DNA of 64,000 nt from positions 2,728,001 to 2,792,000 of the forward strand of contig CP071493.1 in NCBI GenBank assembly GCA_017354895.1, in the 5' to 3' direction. The position numbers were made by a program, and so were the translations under genes. Numbering within the stretch: position 1 is the first letter of the stretch; every line of letters begins with the position of its first letter. Under the pieces are notes generated by a model that made no database searches, was not told the DNA's origin, and worked only from the letters and a program-made list of their open reading frames with translations. The DNA is from Podospora comata (lineage: Eukaryota > Ascomycota > Sordariomycetes > Sordariales > Podosporaceae). Positions 55,132-64,000 of the stretch are shown piece after piece.

Positions 55132-56457
55132 ATGTCTATAGCAGCAGCAGCAGTAGGACGCCAAGCCTGGCGGAAACTGGCGCGCAACAACAGCACTGCT
55201 GCGATCCGTCGTACCATCTCCTTGTTGCCCAAGTCGCAGCAATTCCGTCCTACCTCCTCCGTTCCTGCTTTTACCGCCAACGCCAGCAAGGCTGCCCCCC
55301 GGGTTTCCCAGTCGCAACAGTACAGATCCTACAGCTCGGGCGGTTCAAGCGGTGATGGGACAAAGGTCAAGTTCTGGCCGTTTGTGCTGGTGTTGGCTGC
55401 TGGTACTGGCGGGTGGGTGTTGTTGATTAACAGGCAAAAGAGTAAGTTTACTTTTTCTTTGGGGACAACGAATGGGCGCACAGCGGAGATGGATGATGTA
55501 GTTGGACGAATAGGGGAGGGAGTTGGTGCGGCATGGAGGGTCCCAAAGAACAGGCGGGAGCTTTGCAGTTGCCGATTTGTTGGAGGGGCAATCGAGCTGT
55601 GCCATGTGAGGTGTGTAGCTATGCCAGGTTTCAAGGCAGGAAGCACTCTCCAAGAGCGTCACTTTTTGAACCTCCAACGATACATGTCTCTTGAAACTCG
55701 CCCATCAACTGTCCTAATCTCGACATCACAATACTACATACCTATCTAACCTAAAACTATACCCAAACAAAACCACAACTAACCGCCCCAAACCGCAGAC
55801 ATGCCCCCCAACCCCAAGCAAACCGCCTCCTCCGCCAAACCCACCCCAGCCTTCTCCCCCTCAGAAGTAACCGTCCTCTTCGTCCTCGGCGGCCCCGGCG
55901 CCGGCAAGGGAACCCAATGCGCCAACCTCGTCAACGACTTCTCCTTCCACCACCTCTCCGCCGGCGACCTCCTCCGCGCCGAGCAGGACCGCCCCGGCTC
56001 CCAATACGGCCAGCTAATCCAAGACTGCATCAAGAACGGCGCCATCGTCCCGATGGAAGTCACCGTCGCCCTCCTCGAGAACGCCATGGCCGACGCCATC
56101 GCCAAGTCTGGCTCGAAAAAGGCGCGCTTCTTGATCGATGGCTTCCCGAGGAAGATGGACCAGGCGTTCCAGTTTGAAAAGGTGGTTTGTCCCGCGAAGC
56201 TGGTGCTCTTCTTTGACTGCCCGGAGCAGGTGATGGAGGGGAGGCTGTTGGAGAGGGGCAAGACGAGCGGGCGGGCGGATGATAATGCGGAGAGTATCCG
56301 CAAGAGGTTTAGGACTTTTGTTGAGACGAGCATGCCGGTTGTGGAGTATTATGACAAGGAGGGGAAGGTGATCAAGGTGGATGCGACGCCGGGACCGAAG
56401 GAGGTGTATGAGGATGTAAAGAGGAAGCTGGTGGGGAAGTTGGGGGAGAACTTTTAG
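55132..56457 (+). CDS. ura6: UMP/CMP kinase (URA6 family) with mitochondrial-type N-terminal extension
   Basis: Exons 55132-55441 and 55799-56457 give 322 aa. The kinase domain starts near residue 125 with a P-loop [10 protein letters not shown] (134-143), then [20 protein letters not shown], the NMP-binding lid [12 protein letters not shown], the UMP/CMP-type LID signature [11 protein letters not shown], and ends [13 protein letters not shown]. It phosphorylates UMP and CMP using ATP in pyrimidine nucleotide synthesis. Exon 1 (103 codons) adds a basic, Ser/Ala-rich leader ([41 protein letters not shown]) and one hydrophobic segment ([20 protein letters not shown]). That suggests a mitochondrial, membrane-anchored form. 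Exon 2 opens, one codon later, with its own ATG ([11 protein letters not shown]), which would give a 218 aa cytosolic enzyme if transcription began inside the 357 nt intron. Confidence 0.92.
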
Positions 56458-56962
56458 ACCGAGTTGACTGGGGCGGTTTTGATATTTTGAGCGCTGAACT
56501 TGGTTGGTTGGTTGGCATGGTGTTGATAGAAGGGATGGATGGGTTATGGGAAAGCAAAGGGCAAGCAAGCATTGGAGTTGGAAGAAACTTAGAAATGGAA
56601 AAAGGAAAAGAATCGTTCGTTTTTCTTTCTTTTGTAGTTACTTTTGCAAATCTTAGATAGAAGCCGAGGTAGTTCATACGTTTTGTTTCCCATCGGTATA
56701 CAGGTGCACCTGCTCTTGTCAGTATTCCTGGGAGAGACCAATATCACACTTTTGATCGATGAACCAAAGCAAGTTGGTTGTGAATATGTGTGTTGTACAT
56801 TTTTGCTTGTGGTCTTGCTGGTATTGATACAAATGCTGCCCTGCCCTGCCCTGCCCTGCCCTGCCTCCCAATCTGTACATTTTCCCCCCATCATCCTCTT
56901 GGTATTCCTCCCCCCCATTGTCCATTTTCTCTGTCGATCGTCGTCGTGATATCGTAACGCCT
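56458..56962. other. Convergent region between UMP kinase and mL59
   Basis: 505 bp with both 3' ends; includes a (CTGCC)6 repeat. No gene seen. Confidence 0.6.
56836..56865 (+). repeat. (CTGCC)6 minisatellite
   Basis: Six perfect CTGCC units. Confidence 0.95.
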
Positions 56963-57585
56963 TTACCTGGGGAACTTGCTCCAGCTGCGCTTCCCAACCT
57001 ATTATGTATCTCATTAGCACTCCTCCCTCTCCCTCTCCCAATACTATTTTCCCTTGTTACATACCTTCTTCCACTCCCTAATAAGCCCAGGCATCTCAAG
57101 CATAGCCTTCCTCCTCTTCTCCATCCTATCATCCTGTCAGCACCCCATCTTTCCCCCTCTCCCCAAAGGAATACGTACTTTGCAACCAGCACCCTCTCAT
57201 GCTTATGACCCTTGACCTTCTCACCCAAACCCGTACCCTTCACCCTCAACCCAAACTCCACCCTCTTCGCCAGTCTCGTCTCCGTCCCCTTCTCCGTATA
57301 AGGCAGCAACTCCTCCACTCCGTGCTCCCTCGCCAACTTGACAAGCTCAGCCTGTCTGCGCAGGGAGTATTTTGGGTCGTGCCATTTGCCGGTCACAGGG
57401 TGCTTCCGCGGGAGGAACGGGTTGGGGGTCTCGCGCTGGTAAAAGGTGAGGGCCTTGCTCGGAGCGTGGGCCGCGCCGAGGGGGAGGATGGATAGGGGGG
57501 GGTAGCGCGCCAGAAAGGTCTTGAGGCGGGGGGGGAGGGATTGCGCTAGTTGGATGAAGGTTGAGGGGTTGGTGGGGGTCGCCAT
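56963..57585 (-). CDS. mrpl25: Mitochondrial large-subunit ribosomal protein mL59 (yeast MRPL25)
   Basis: Three exons, 57585-57179, 57125-57065 and 56998-56963, introns 53 and 66 nt; 167 aa. The start is MATPTNPSTFIQLAQSLPPR, followed by LKTFLARYPPLSILPLG and the conserved NPFLPRKHPVTGKWHDPKYS, LRRQAELVKLAREHG. Exon 2 encodes KMEKRRKAMLEMPGLIREWK, and the last exon ends VGKRSWSKFPR. These are the typical motifs of fungal mL59. It is a structural protein of the mitochondrial ribosome. A longer frame continues past exon 3 in another reading, which I reject because it loses the conserved end. Confidence 0.9.
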
Positions 57586-58023
57586 GGTGGGCGGGATGTG
57601 TTGTTGTTGTCGTCGTCGTCGTCGTCCCGGGGGACGGGGATGTTGGATTGGTGACGGTGAGGTCGTAGAGGTTCGCAATCGGGAGTGAGGGTGGGAGCGA
57701 GCTTGATGGACAGGGTCGGTTATCGAAAAAAGTTCTAGTGTTGGGATTGGTTGATGGGGGTGGGCAATTGGGAGACCCTAACCCTGTGGTTCGTAGGCTA
57801 ATGAGAGACGAGAAACGCATTCTATTATGGTTTAGGACCTTTCGACTGTCTACAAGGGTTTATAGCAGATATTTAATACCAATTTACTGTTTATTAAAGC
57901 CTCTTTGCTATCTTTAAGGCCTCGTCCCTAGTAGCCAAGCCAGGGTTAATAGTGCAGATACATGCAAGAACAAAGATTTACAACCATGGTGAGGACCAAA
58001 TTGAAGGCATCTTATTAAAAGCT
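57586..58023. other. Intergenic between PRP28 3' end and mL59 start
   Basis: 438 bp. Holds a GTT/GTC trinucleotide tract (57600-57626) in the mL59 leader and an AT-rich patch at about 57820-57960 unlike its surroundings. Confidence 0.5.
57600..57626 (+). repeat. GTT/GTC trinucleotide tract
   Basis: Tandem TGT/CGT-type triplets just upstream of the mL59 start codon, on the leader of the minus-strand gene. Confidence 0.8.
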
Positions 58024-60156
58024 CTACTGCCATCCCCCCTTGCCTCCAAACCCACCACTATCCTCCACCTTCTTCTGCCCCCTCTGTGGCTTACTCTGCG
58101 CAGCCTCATGCCTCCTCAACTCATCCGGCACCTTAGAAATACTCGACTTGGAGATAATCTGCTTCAAGTCATACATCACCTCCGTATCCTCATTACCCAA
58201 AAACGTAATAGCCACACCACTCTTGCCCGCACGACCCGTACGACCAATACGATGCGTGTAGCTCTCAATGCTCGACGGCATGTTAAAGTTGACAACCAAG
58301 CTCACATCCGGCACATCAATACCACGACCGGCCAAATCTGTCGCCACCAAAATGCTCGACTGGCCGTTCCGCACCGACGCAAGCGAAGCCTCACGCTGCT
58401 CCTGCGTCTTGCTGCCGTGAAGTGTCGTCGTGGAGAAGCCCCAAGACTTGATATCCTTGGCGACCATCTCGCAGTTTCGCTTGATGTTGACAAAGACAAT
58501 GATGGGCGGCTTGAACTGGCCTGAGTTGAGAATCTCCCGAAGTCTGTTCTTCCTCTTGTCTTCGCCGGCGATGAACTCGACGCGTTGCTCAACAGTATCG
58601 ACGGCTTCGCCTGCGTTGCCGATAGTGACGATGGCTGGGCGACGTAGGTATTTTTTGGCAATCCTTTCCACCAGTGGAGGCATCGTAGCTGTGTACATCA
58701 TCGTCTGACGGTAACGGTCTTTTCCACCCAGATATTTCTTCATGAGCTGGGGATTTTCGGCCTCTTCCGTATCTGGCTTCTCGTTGGTGACTGGGAGTGC
58801 GTCCAGAATCTTGGTCAGGGGTTCTTCGAAACCTTGGTCGATCATGCGATCGGCTTCATCCATGATGATGTAGCAGCACTGAGTAAAGACCAAAAGTCGT
58901 CTTTCAAGGCAGTCGACCAGACGACCTGGTGTAGCAACGATAATCTCTGCTCCGTTGCGGAGAGCGTAGGCTTGTTCTTCCAGAGAATGACCACCAACAA
59001 TGCTAACGACAGTGAACCCGAGGGGCGTGGCAAACTTTCGAGCTTCGTTCTCAATTTGTTGTACCAATTCTCTCGTCGGGGCAAGAATAAGGGCGTATGG
59101 ACCGTCGTTCTTGTTGACATCGTTCAAGGGCGGGAGTTCAGAAATGTATACCAACAACGGCAGCAAAAAAGCTGCTGTTTTACCGGAACCGGTAACGGCC
59201 ACACCGATCAAGTCTCTGGCCTGGAGAGCAATAGGAATAGACGCCCTTTGGATAGGCGATGGCTCGTCGTAGCCAACATCGTGAACGATATCCAGTAGCC
59301 TCCGTGGCAGATTCGACTCTTCCCAGCTACGCATAGGGTTCGGAATAGCACCGCCCTTGGTGGCAATGCCAAAATTCTCCTTGAAGATGCGCCAGTCACG
59401 CTCCTTCATCTCCTCCAGTCTCTTCTCCGACCAATGTGAGCCCAAAGCCTTGCGTTTAGCTGCTTGCTTGGCGCGCTCGTGCTGTTCGAGAAGCTGTCTG
59501 GCACGCTCCTCTCCCGTTTCTGGATCTCCACGCCGGATAGCCTCCGCCTTTCTTCTTACAAGCTCGTCGGTCGACTCTTCGCCCCCACGCTTGAATACTG
59601 GTTCGAGACGGTCTTTGTAGATAGGATCATCCGGTCGGCTCGTATCATCATCTGGGTCCCAATCGAAGTTGAACTTATTCGCGGCCGTTCTCCTTCTCTT
59701 CTTCTTAGCCGAGAAGGTAGACTGGTTGACAACGGGTCCCATATATTTGGCGCGCAACTCGGCCTCGTCGTTCATTTCCATCTTCGTCCGCCGCCCTTCG
59801 TCATCCATGGGGGCGCCGCGCTTTGCTCCGGCGCGATGCGGGCCCCGGTCATCATCTCGCCTGTCGCCCTCTCGTCTGTCGCCTTGCCTGTTCCCTCGGT
59901 CGTCCGCTCGCATCGCCTTAGGGCCAGTCGGAATTTCATTTCGAGGCCGTGATGGCTGAGAACTGCCATTGGAATGGCCATTTTCCAGTGTTGTCTCTTT
60001 TCGTTTCAGTTCCTCCTCTTCTTTGGCCTTCTTTTCGGCGGCGAGGCGCTCGCGTTCTTTCTTGGAGATAAAACGCGGTTTTGAGGCGGCTTCCTCCTGG
60101 GCCTTCTTTTGCCGTAGCAAGGCGGCCAGGTCAGGTGGTTCTCGTCGTGAAGCCAT
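58024..60156 (-). CDS. prp28: PRP28, DEAD-box RNA helicase of the spliceosome
   Basis: Single exon of 710 aa, starting MASRREPPDLAALLRQKKAQ. The first ~230 residues are charged and contain FNFDWDPDDDT, the conserved Prp28 N-terminal motif. Helicase motifs follow: Q motif (GYDEPSPIQRASIP), motif I AVTGSGKT (320-327), Ia PTRELVQQI, II DEAD (433-436), III as TAT in the place of the usual SAT, IV IIVFVNIKRNCE, V RGIDVPDV, VI HRIGRTGR (635-642). It is expected to displace U1 from the 5' splice site so that U6 can pair, as a component of U5/tri-snRNP. The C-terminus is Gly-rich (GGFGGKGGWQ). No intron is needed to explain the protein. Confidence 0.96.
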   Translation of the reverse strand: MASRREPPDLAALLRQKKAQEEAASKPRFISKKERERLAAEKKAKEEEELKRKETTLENGHSNGSSQPSRPRNEIPTGPKAMRADDRGNRQGDRREGDRRDDDRGPHRAGAKRGAPMDDEGRRTKMEMNDEAELRAKYMGPVVNQSTFSAKKKRRRTAANKFNFDWDPDDDTSRPDDPIYKDRLEPVFKRGGEESTDELVRRKAEAIRRGDPETGEERARQLLEQHERAKQAAKRKALGSHWSEKRLEEMKERDWRIFKENFGIATKGGAIPNPMRSWEESNLPRRLLDIVHDVGYDEPSPIQRASIPIALQARDLIGVAVTGSGKTAAFLLPLLVYISELPPLNDVNKNDGPYALILAPTRELVQQIENEARKFATPLGFTVVSIVGGHSLEEQAYALRNGAEIIVATPGRLVDCLERRLLVFTQCCYIIMDEADRMIDQGFEEPLTKILDALPVTNEKPDTEEAENPQLMKKYLGGKDRYRQTMMYTATMPPLVERIAKKYLRRPAIVTIGNAGEAVDTVEQRVEFIAGEDKRKNRLREILNSGQFKPPIIVFVNIKRNCEMVAKDIKSWGFSTTTLHGSKTQEQREASLASVRNGQSSILVATDLAGRGIDVPDVSLVVNFNMPSSIESYTHRIGRTGRAGKSGVAITFLGNEDTEVMYDLKQIISKSSISKVPDELRRHEAAQSKPQRGQKKVEDSGGFGGKGGWQ

Positions 60157-62081
60157 CGGTAGTTGATCTTGCGGGCGCAGAACGATGGTTGTGTGAAGAA
60201 AAGGTCAGTTGTAGCCTCCAAGGTTCACGGTCAAAAATAAGCGAGTACCTTGATTTATGCTTGGGTGGTCTGTGCACCTTGTATTGGACAGGACTTAAGG
60301 CTTAAGACTGTTTGCTCCTGGGACATAAAAGACAGTCCATAGGCCGGACAAGATAGTCCATAGGCATTCGAACATAGTTGGTAGGCCTTAAGAGAGTGTC
60401 TATGGGCCTTTAAAGATTGTCTATAGGTGTCTCCATATAATCATGAGGCTTTTCATAGTCCACATGTCCTGGAAGATAGTTGCTATGCCTTTAAAATAAT
60501 TGAAATGCCTTCAAAATAGTCGAGACGCCTTCAGAATAGTTAACACATCTTAAAACATAATCAGAAGTATGTAGATCATCTCTGAAGGCGTTAATGTTTT
60601 GTCGCACTCTATTTTTCTGCCCTCGACATGAGTGGGACAGAATTTGTAGTCTTTCGTGATCAACGGAACGCTCCGTACACAATAAAAGTATAGCATCACT
60701 TCAACGACTTCTGCTTCCTGAGTAACGAGTGACCACGGAGTTGTTGGCCATGTGCAACATATTTCGAGGTCTCTCTTATGATATCCCATGGTTCTTATTC
60801 CACTAAACAGATCCCAACAACTAGAGTCTAGACCAGTTCAACGGCTCGTCGTTCGGCACCTGTTTGACATGTGAGAGCCCGGTGTAAAGGAGAGCGAAAA
60901 TAGCGAACTCGGCGCCAGAGTTGGCTTATTAGTGGAGATGTCGTTGGCAAATGCCACTGATAGTTGATTAGATGATCTTATCTGATCATCTTTGACATGG
61001 TCCATGTGGCCCATCATCCCCACCCAACATGCCGATTAGGTAACCCAGTTGCAAAACACCTCACAAAAAACCCCATTGGAACGTTTCGAATCTTGTTCCA
61101 AACCCCACTGCTACCGAGGTCTGGAATTGCGGACCTCAACAAAGCTTCACGCAAGCAGCATCAATCATGCGATTCCAGGAACCCCAGGACTGAATCGCAG
61201 CCCGGAGACGTCCCTCCTTGCCCAGCCAAACCGCTAACCCTGGGTTGCCAAGCCTCTAGGGTAACAGCACAACGGCTGGCTTCCGCTGACCAGCAGACGG
61301 CTGAACGGTTTTCCAAGTTTTTTTTCCCAGGGCTTTGAACATCTGATGGCCGAGTTTGGATTCTGCCGCTACACAACACCATGCTTTTGTATTGATCGAC
61401 AGCCGATTTCGCAACACCGGGAGAAGCTGCTGCTTCAGCCTTGAGGTGGTGTGAGGTCTCTACGACCTCGCCGGCCTACAAAAGGGCGAGCACCCATCAA
61501 AGCATTTCCCTGCATTGCTCCTGATAGTAGCCCCTCCAGACCGGTCCCCGCCCCGCTCATCGGATCTTGACCCTCGTGGGGTTTCCCGGGATCAACTCGC
61601 AGTTTTGAGCGGTGACTGAAGAAACTTGAGACGGCAAAGCTCTCATGTGAGTGGGAATTCGGGGGTTGGGCCGTGGTGGCAGTGAATAGTTTTGTCTTGT
61701 CTTGTCTTTTCTTTATTATTTGGGTCGTTTCACCCTCGCTGCAACCCGGCCGAGTCCAAGTCTGTTTGTCACTCACCAGTGTCTTCACAGTCACACCCGC
61801 CCGCTCTCTAAAGTCCAAGCTGCAGGTCGTCATCCTATCTTGTCTCGAAAAAGACTCCAATTCGCAACCGGGATCACCCTCATAAGAGGTATCGAAGATC
61901 TCTGCAGCCGCATTCTGCGCTCTGCTCCGTGTCCTGCGTCTTTATCACGCGCAGTGTCGGGGACTCAATTGAGAGCGTGTGTGTGCCATTGTGCGCCCAG
62001 GAGGGTATCGACACTGGGCTATTCGCTCCCGGCTGTCAAAAGAAGAGAGGAAGTGAACGTCTCCCACAGTTCCAACTCACT
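60157..62081. other. Divergent region between PRP28 and the ornithine carrier
   Basis: 1.9 kb. Contains repeat array B (60325-60572). Frames at 61435-61860 (-) and 61702-62169 (+) have no convincing coding features. No perfect TGACTCA (CPC1/GCN4) site was found upstream of the carrier gene on reading by eye. Confidence 0.5.
60325..60572. repeat. Degenerate ~21 nt tandem repeat array B
   Basis: About twelve units in a row, for example AAGATAGTTGCTATGCCTTT, AAATAATTGAAATGCCTTC, AAAATAGTCGAGACGCCTTC, AGAATAGTTAACACATCTT, and earlier GAGAGTGTCTATGGGCCTTT. The consensus is roughly (A)AxATAGTxxxxAxGCCTT(T/C)A. Units drift from one another, so the array is old. It lies about 170-420 bp upstream of the PRP28 start. 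Confidence 0.65.
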
Positions 62082-63174
62082 ATGGAGCCAGCAGTCACAC
62101 TTAAACCAGAGGTGCCTCCTGCACCAATCTCATCATCCACCACATCCCCCTGCATCACCACACCAGTAATCCTCAAGCCCAAAACCGCCGTCATGGAGGC
62201 TGTTGAGGACATCGTCTACGGCTCAGTGAGTGTCCCTTCATATCTAATTGACGCAGTAAAACTTACCATGCACCTCTTTTCAGGTCGCCGGTGTAGTGGG
62301 CAAATACATCGAATACCCCTTCGACACAGTCAAGGTCCGCCTCCAATCCCAACCCGACCACCTCCCCCTCCGCTACACCGGCCCCCTCGACTGCTTCCGC
62401 CAGGCCCTCCGCTCCGACGGCCTCCTCGGCCTCTACCGCGGCATCTCGGCCCCCCTCGTCGGCGCCGCCCTCGAGAACTCGTCCCTCTTCTTCTGGGAGC
62501 GCATCGGCCGCGACCTCACCTACGGCTTCGGCCTCGCCTCCCACGACAAGCCGCTGTCTCTCCAAACCCTCTGGCTCACGGGCGGCTTCGCCGGCGCCAT
62601 GACCTCCTTCATCCTCACCCCCGTCGAGCTGGTAAAGTGCAAAATCCAAGTCCCTGACACGGGCGGGAAGGCCGCCGCCCCCCTGAAGCCAATCCCCGTT
62701 ATAAGGGACATCTTCCGCCACCAGGGCATCTCAGGCTTCTGGCACGGCCAGCTCGGCACCCTCATCCGCGAAGCAGGCGGCTGCGCGGCTTGGTTCGGCT
62801 CCAAGGAGACCACCACCAAGCTCTTCCGTCAGTGGAACGAGAGCAGAGCCACTTCCCCGCAACATCTCGAGCAGATCAGAGCACAAGATGCCCTTCCCCT
62901 TTGGCAGCAGGCGGTAGCGGGCGCCTCGGCGGGCATGGCCTACAACTTTTTGTTTTTTCCGGCAGACACGGTCAAGTCGAGGATGCAGACCACGCCGATT
63001 GGGGAGGTGGGGCCCAAGAAGACGTTTATGGGGGAGACGGCCGCGTTGTGGAAGCAGGCTGGTCTGAAGGGGTTCTACAGGGGGTGTGGGATCACGGTGT
63101 TGAGGTCGGTGCCGAGCTCGGCGTTTATCTTTATGGTGTTTGATGGGTTGAAGAAGTATTTGCCTATGCAATAG
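62082..63174 (+). CDS. arg-13: Mitochondrial ornithine carrier (ARG-13 / ARG11)
   Basis: Exons 62082-62225 and 62284-63174 with a 58 nt intron (GTGAGT...TTTCAG) give 344 aa. The start [20 protein letters not shown] was chosen as the first ATG giving continuity with [20 protein letters not shown]. Three mitochondrial-carrier signatures are complete: [22 protein letters not shown] and [11 protein letters not shown], each ending one odd-numbered helix of the six-helix carrier fold. The substrate-contact segment [15 protein letters not shown] and the [12 protein letters not shown] loop fit the ornithine/arginine subgroup. In Neurospora, ARG-13 exports ornithine from the matrix for arginine synthesis. 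The N-terminal ~40 residues are longer than in yeast ARG11. Confidence 0.93.
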
Positions 63175-63831
63175 AAGGGAGATGGGTAGATGGGGATCTA
63201 TACACTAGAGTTATACCAGGGAAGGAGAGGAGTTTGCATTGTCAAAGAGGCAGGCAGGCAACATAGACGGCAGCGGCGGGCGGGTATTTTTTATGTCATT
63301 CGACATTATCATCAGCGGGCGTTGGGAGAATGGGCACTGATTCGTTACTGGGAATTTGCTTTCGAGTTTGATGAGAAAGGGGAGGGGGAAAAAAGCCCTG
63401 GATTTGGCAATTTTGAGTTGGGGGTATTTTGCAAGGTAGTAGCAATGAGATGAAGTGTGTGCATGTCAATGGTCTACATAAAACGGCGTCTTGTAATTAT
63501 ATTTTCAATGATCCCTCCCAAAGGGATCTATCCTGACCCATTGGTTCCGCCGTTACAAATCTTTACGCTCTTTTGACATAACCATGCCATCCTCACACTC
63601 ACTTTCGACCTTGTCCCGAGTCCCACTTAAGCCATATCTTTGCCAGCATCATCCTCCACCCGGGTTAGAAACAAGTCCCATGAGCATACTACACATAAAA
63701 GATTGTCATACCTCCCCTCATTCCAGCCCCAGCCACCACCTCCGCCGTCTCACATTGCTCCTAATCACCCTCGCGTGTATCCATATTTCTCACCCCTTCC
63801 ACAAAAACCACCTCGTCCCCAAACGCCCCAA
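63175..63831. other. Convergent region between ornithine carrier and TspO
   Basis: About 0.66 kb; the frame at 63584-63835 (+) shows no domain and is not called. No gene seen. Confidence 0.55.
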
Positions 63832-64000
63832 CTAAGACCTCTTCTTCTTCGTCTCCCCATCCGCCTTCTCATACGCCCCGCTCAAATCCCAATTGTTCAA
63901 GTACCCCGTCCCCGCGCTCAAATAAGTAGCAAAGCTCAACCAAGCCACATACGGCGCCAGCAACCACCCCGCCGTCGCATCAACCTTTGTCCCCCACAAC
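63832..64000 (-). CDS. TspO/MBR (translocator protein) family, C-terminal end only
   Basis: On the minus strand the frame runs in from the window edge: WGTKVDATAGWLLAPYVAWL, SFATYLSAGTGYLNNWDL, and a charged tail ending ETKKKRS with stop TAG at 63834-63832. The last-helix pattern 'A..LL.PY..W..FAtyL...t.ylN' is typical of the TspO/peripheral benzodiazepine receptor family of tryptophan-rich, five-helix outer-membrane proteins. At least 55 codons are seen; the rest is outside the window. Confidence 0.8.
   Translation of the reverse strand, partial: LWGTKVDATAGWLLAPYVAWLSFATYLSAGTGYLNNWDLSGAYEKADGETKKKRS

Noticed and set aside
56719-57678. 319-codon minus-strand frame covering mL59
   Set aside because: It reads through two introns and loses the conserved mL59 C-terminus; the three-exon model explains the protein better.
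57770-57786. CCCTAACCCTG resembling telomere repeat
   Set aside because: Fewer than two full TTAGGG units; not enough for an interstitial telomeric tract.
1-64000. Transposons, retroelements, CRISPR arrays, tRNA or rRNA genes
   Set aside because: Reading both strands I saw no transposase, reverse transcriptase, terminal repeats, regularly spaced spacers, tRNA cloverleaf with A/B boxes, or 5S-like sequence. A tRNAscan and RepeatMasker run would be decisive.

Overview
The window is euchromatic DNA from a filamentous ascomycete, most likely a sordariomycete (Sordariales-like). The evidence is dense genes with mostly 50-75 nt GT-AG introns, C-ending codons, and proteins that match this group, including a PRD-4/CHK2 clock-checkpoint kinase, an ARG-13 ornithine carrier, a CSX2 ArfGAP and a fungal Munc13-like protein. 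I recognise no intact transposon, virus copy, CRISPR array, rRNA or tRNA. The window begins inside a UTP18 gene and ends inside a TspO/MBR gene.

Layout. 0-5 kb: end of UTP18 (+), a small conserved spliced protein (-), a tandem pair of small cysteine-rich secreted proteins (-), then a long promoter region. 5-11 kb: one large, mostly disordered protein of unknown function (+). 11-20 kb: SEC20 (-), mitochondrial ribosomal protein mL53 (+), inorganic pyrophosphatase with a mitochondrial-type leader (-), and a Munc13/Ync13-like protein (-). 22-30 kb: CSX2 ArfGAP (+) converging on PRD-4/CHK2 (-). 31-36 kb: eIF3m (+), DPH4 (+), 14-3-3 (-). 38-47 kb: ATPase inhibitor IF1 (+), nucleoporin NSP1 (-), a Laa2/DUF5102-like protein (+), eIF2-gamma (-). 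47-52 kb: a 5.6 kb stretch with no convincing gene. 52-64 kb: a four-pass membrane protein (+), UMP/CMP kinase with a mitochondrial-type leader (+), mL59 (-), PRP28 (-), ornithine carrier ARG-13 (+), partial TspO (-).

Most genes are conserved housekeeping genes for ribosome biogenesis and translation, ER-Golgi and endosomal traffic, splicing, nuclear pore and mitochondrial physiology, arranged mainly as divergent or convergent pairs rather than functional clusters. Exon boundaries were derived by hand from splice consensus, reading-frame continuity and expected protein sequence. In every multi-exon model below the exon lengths sum to a multiple of three.

The least ordinary items are the duplicated secreted-protein pair with a shared upstream block, two intergenic arrays of a degenerate ~21 nt repeat 30 kb apart, the large repeat-bearing protein at 5.4-10.7 kb, and three housekeeping enzymes or factors (pyrophosphatase, UMP kinase, eIF3m) with N-terminal extensions that could yield alternative products.
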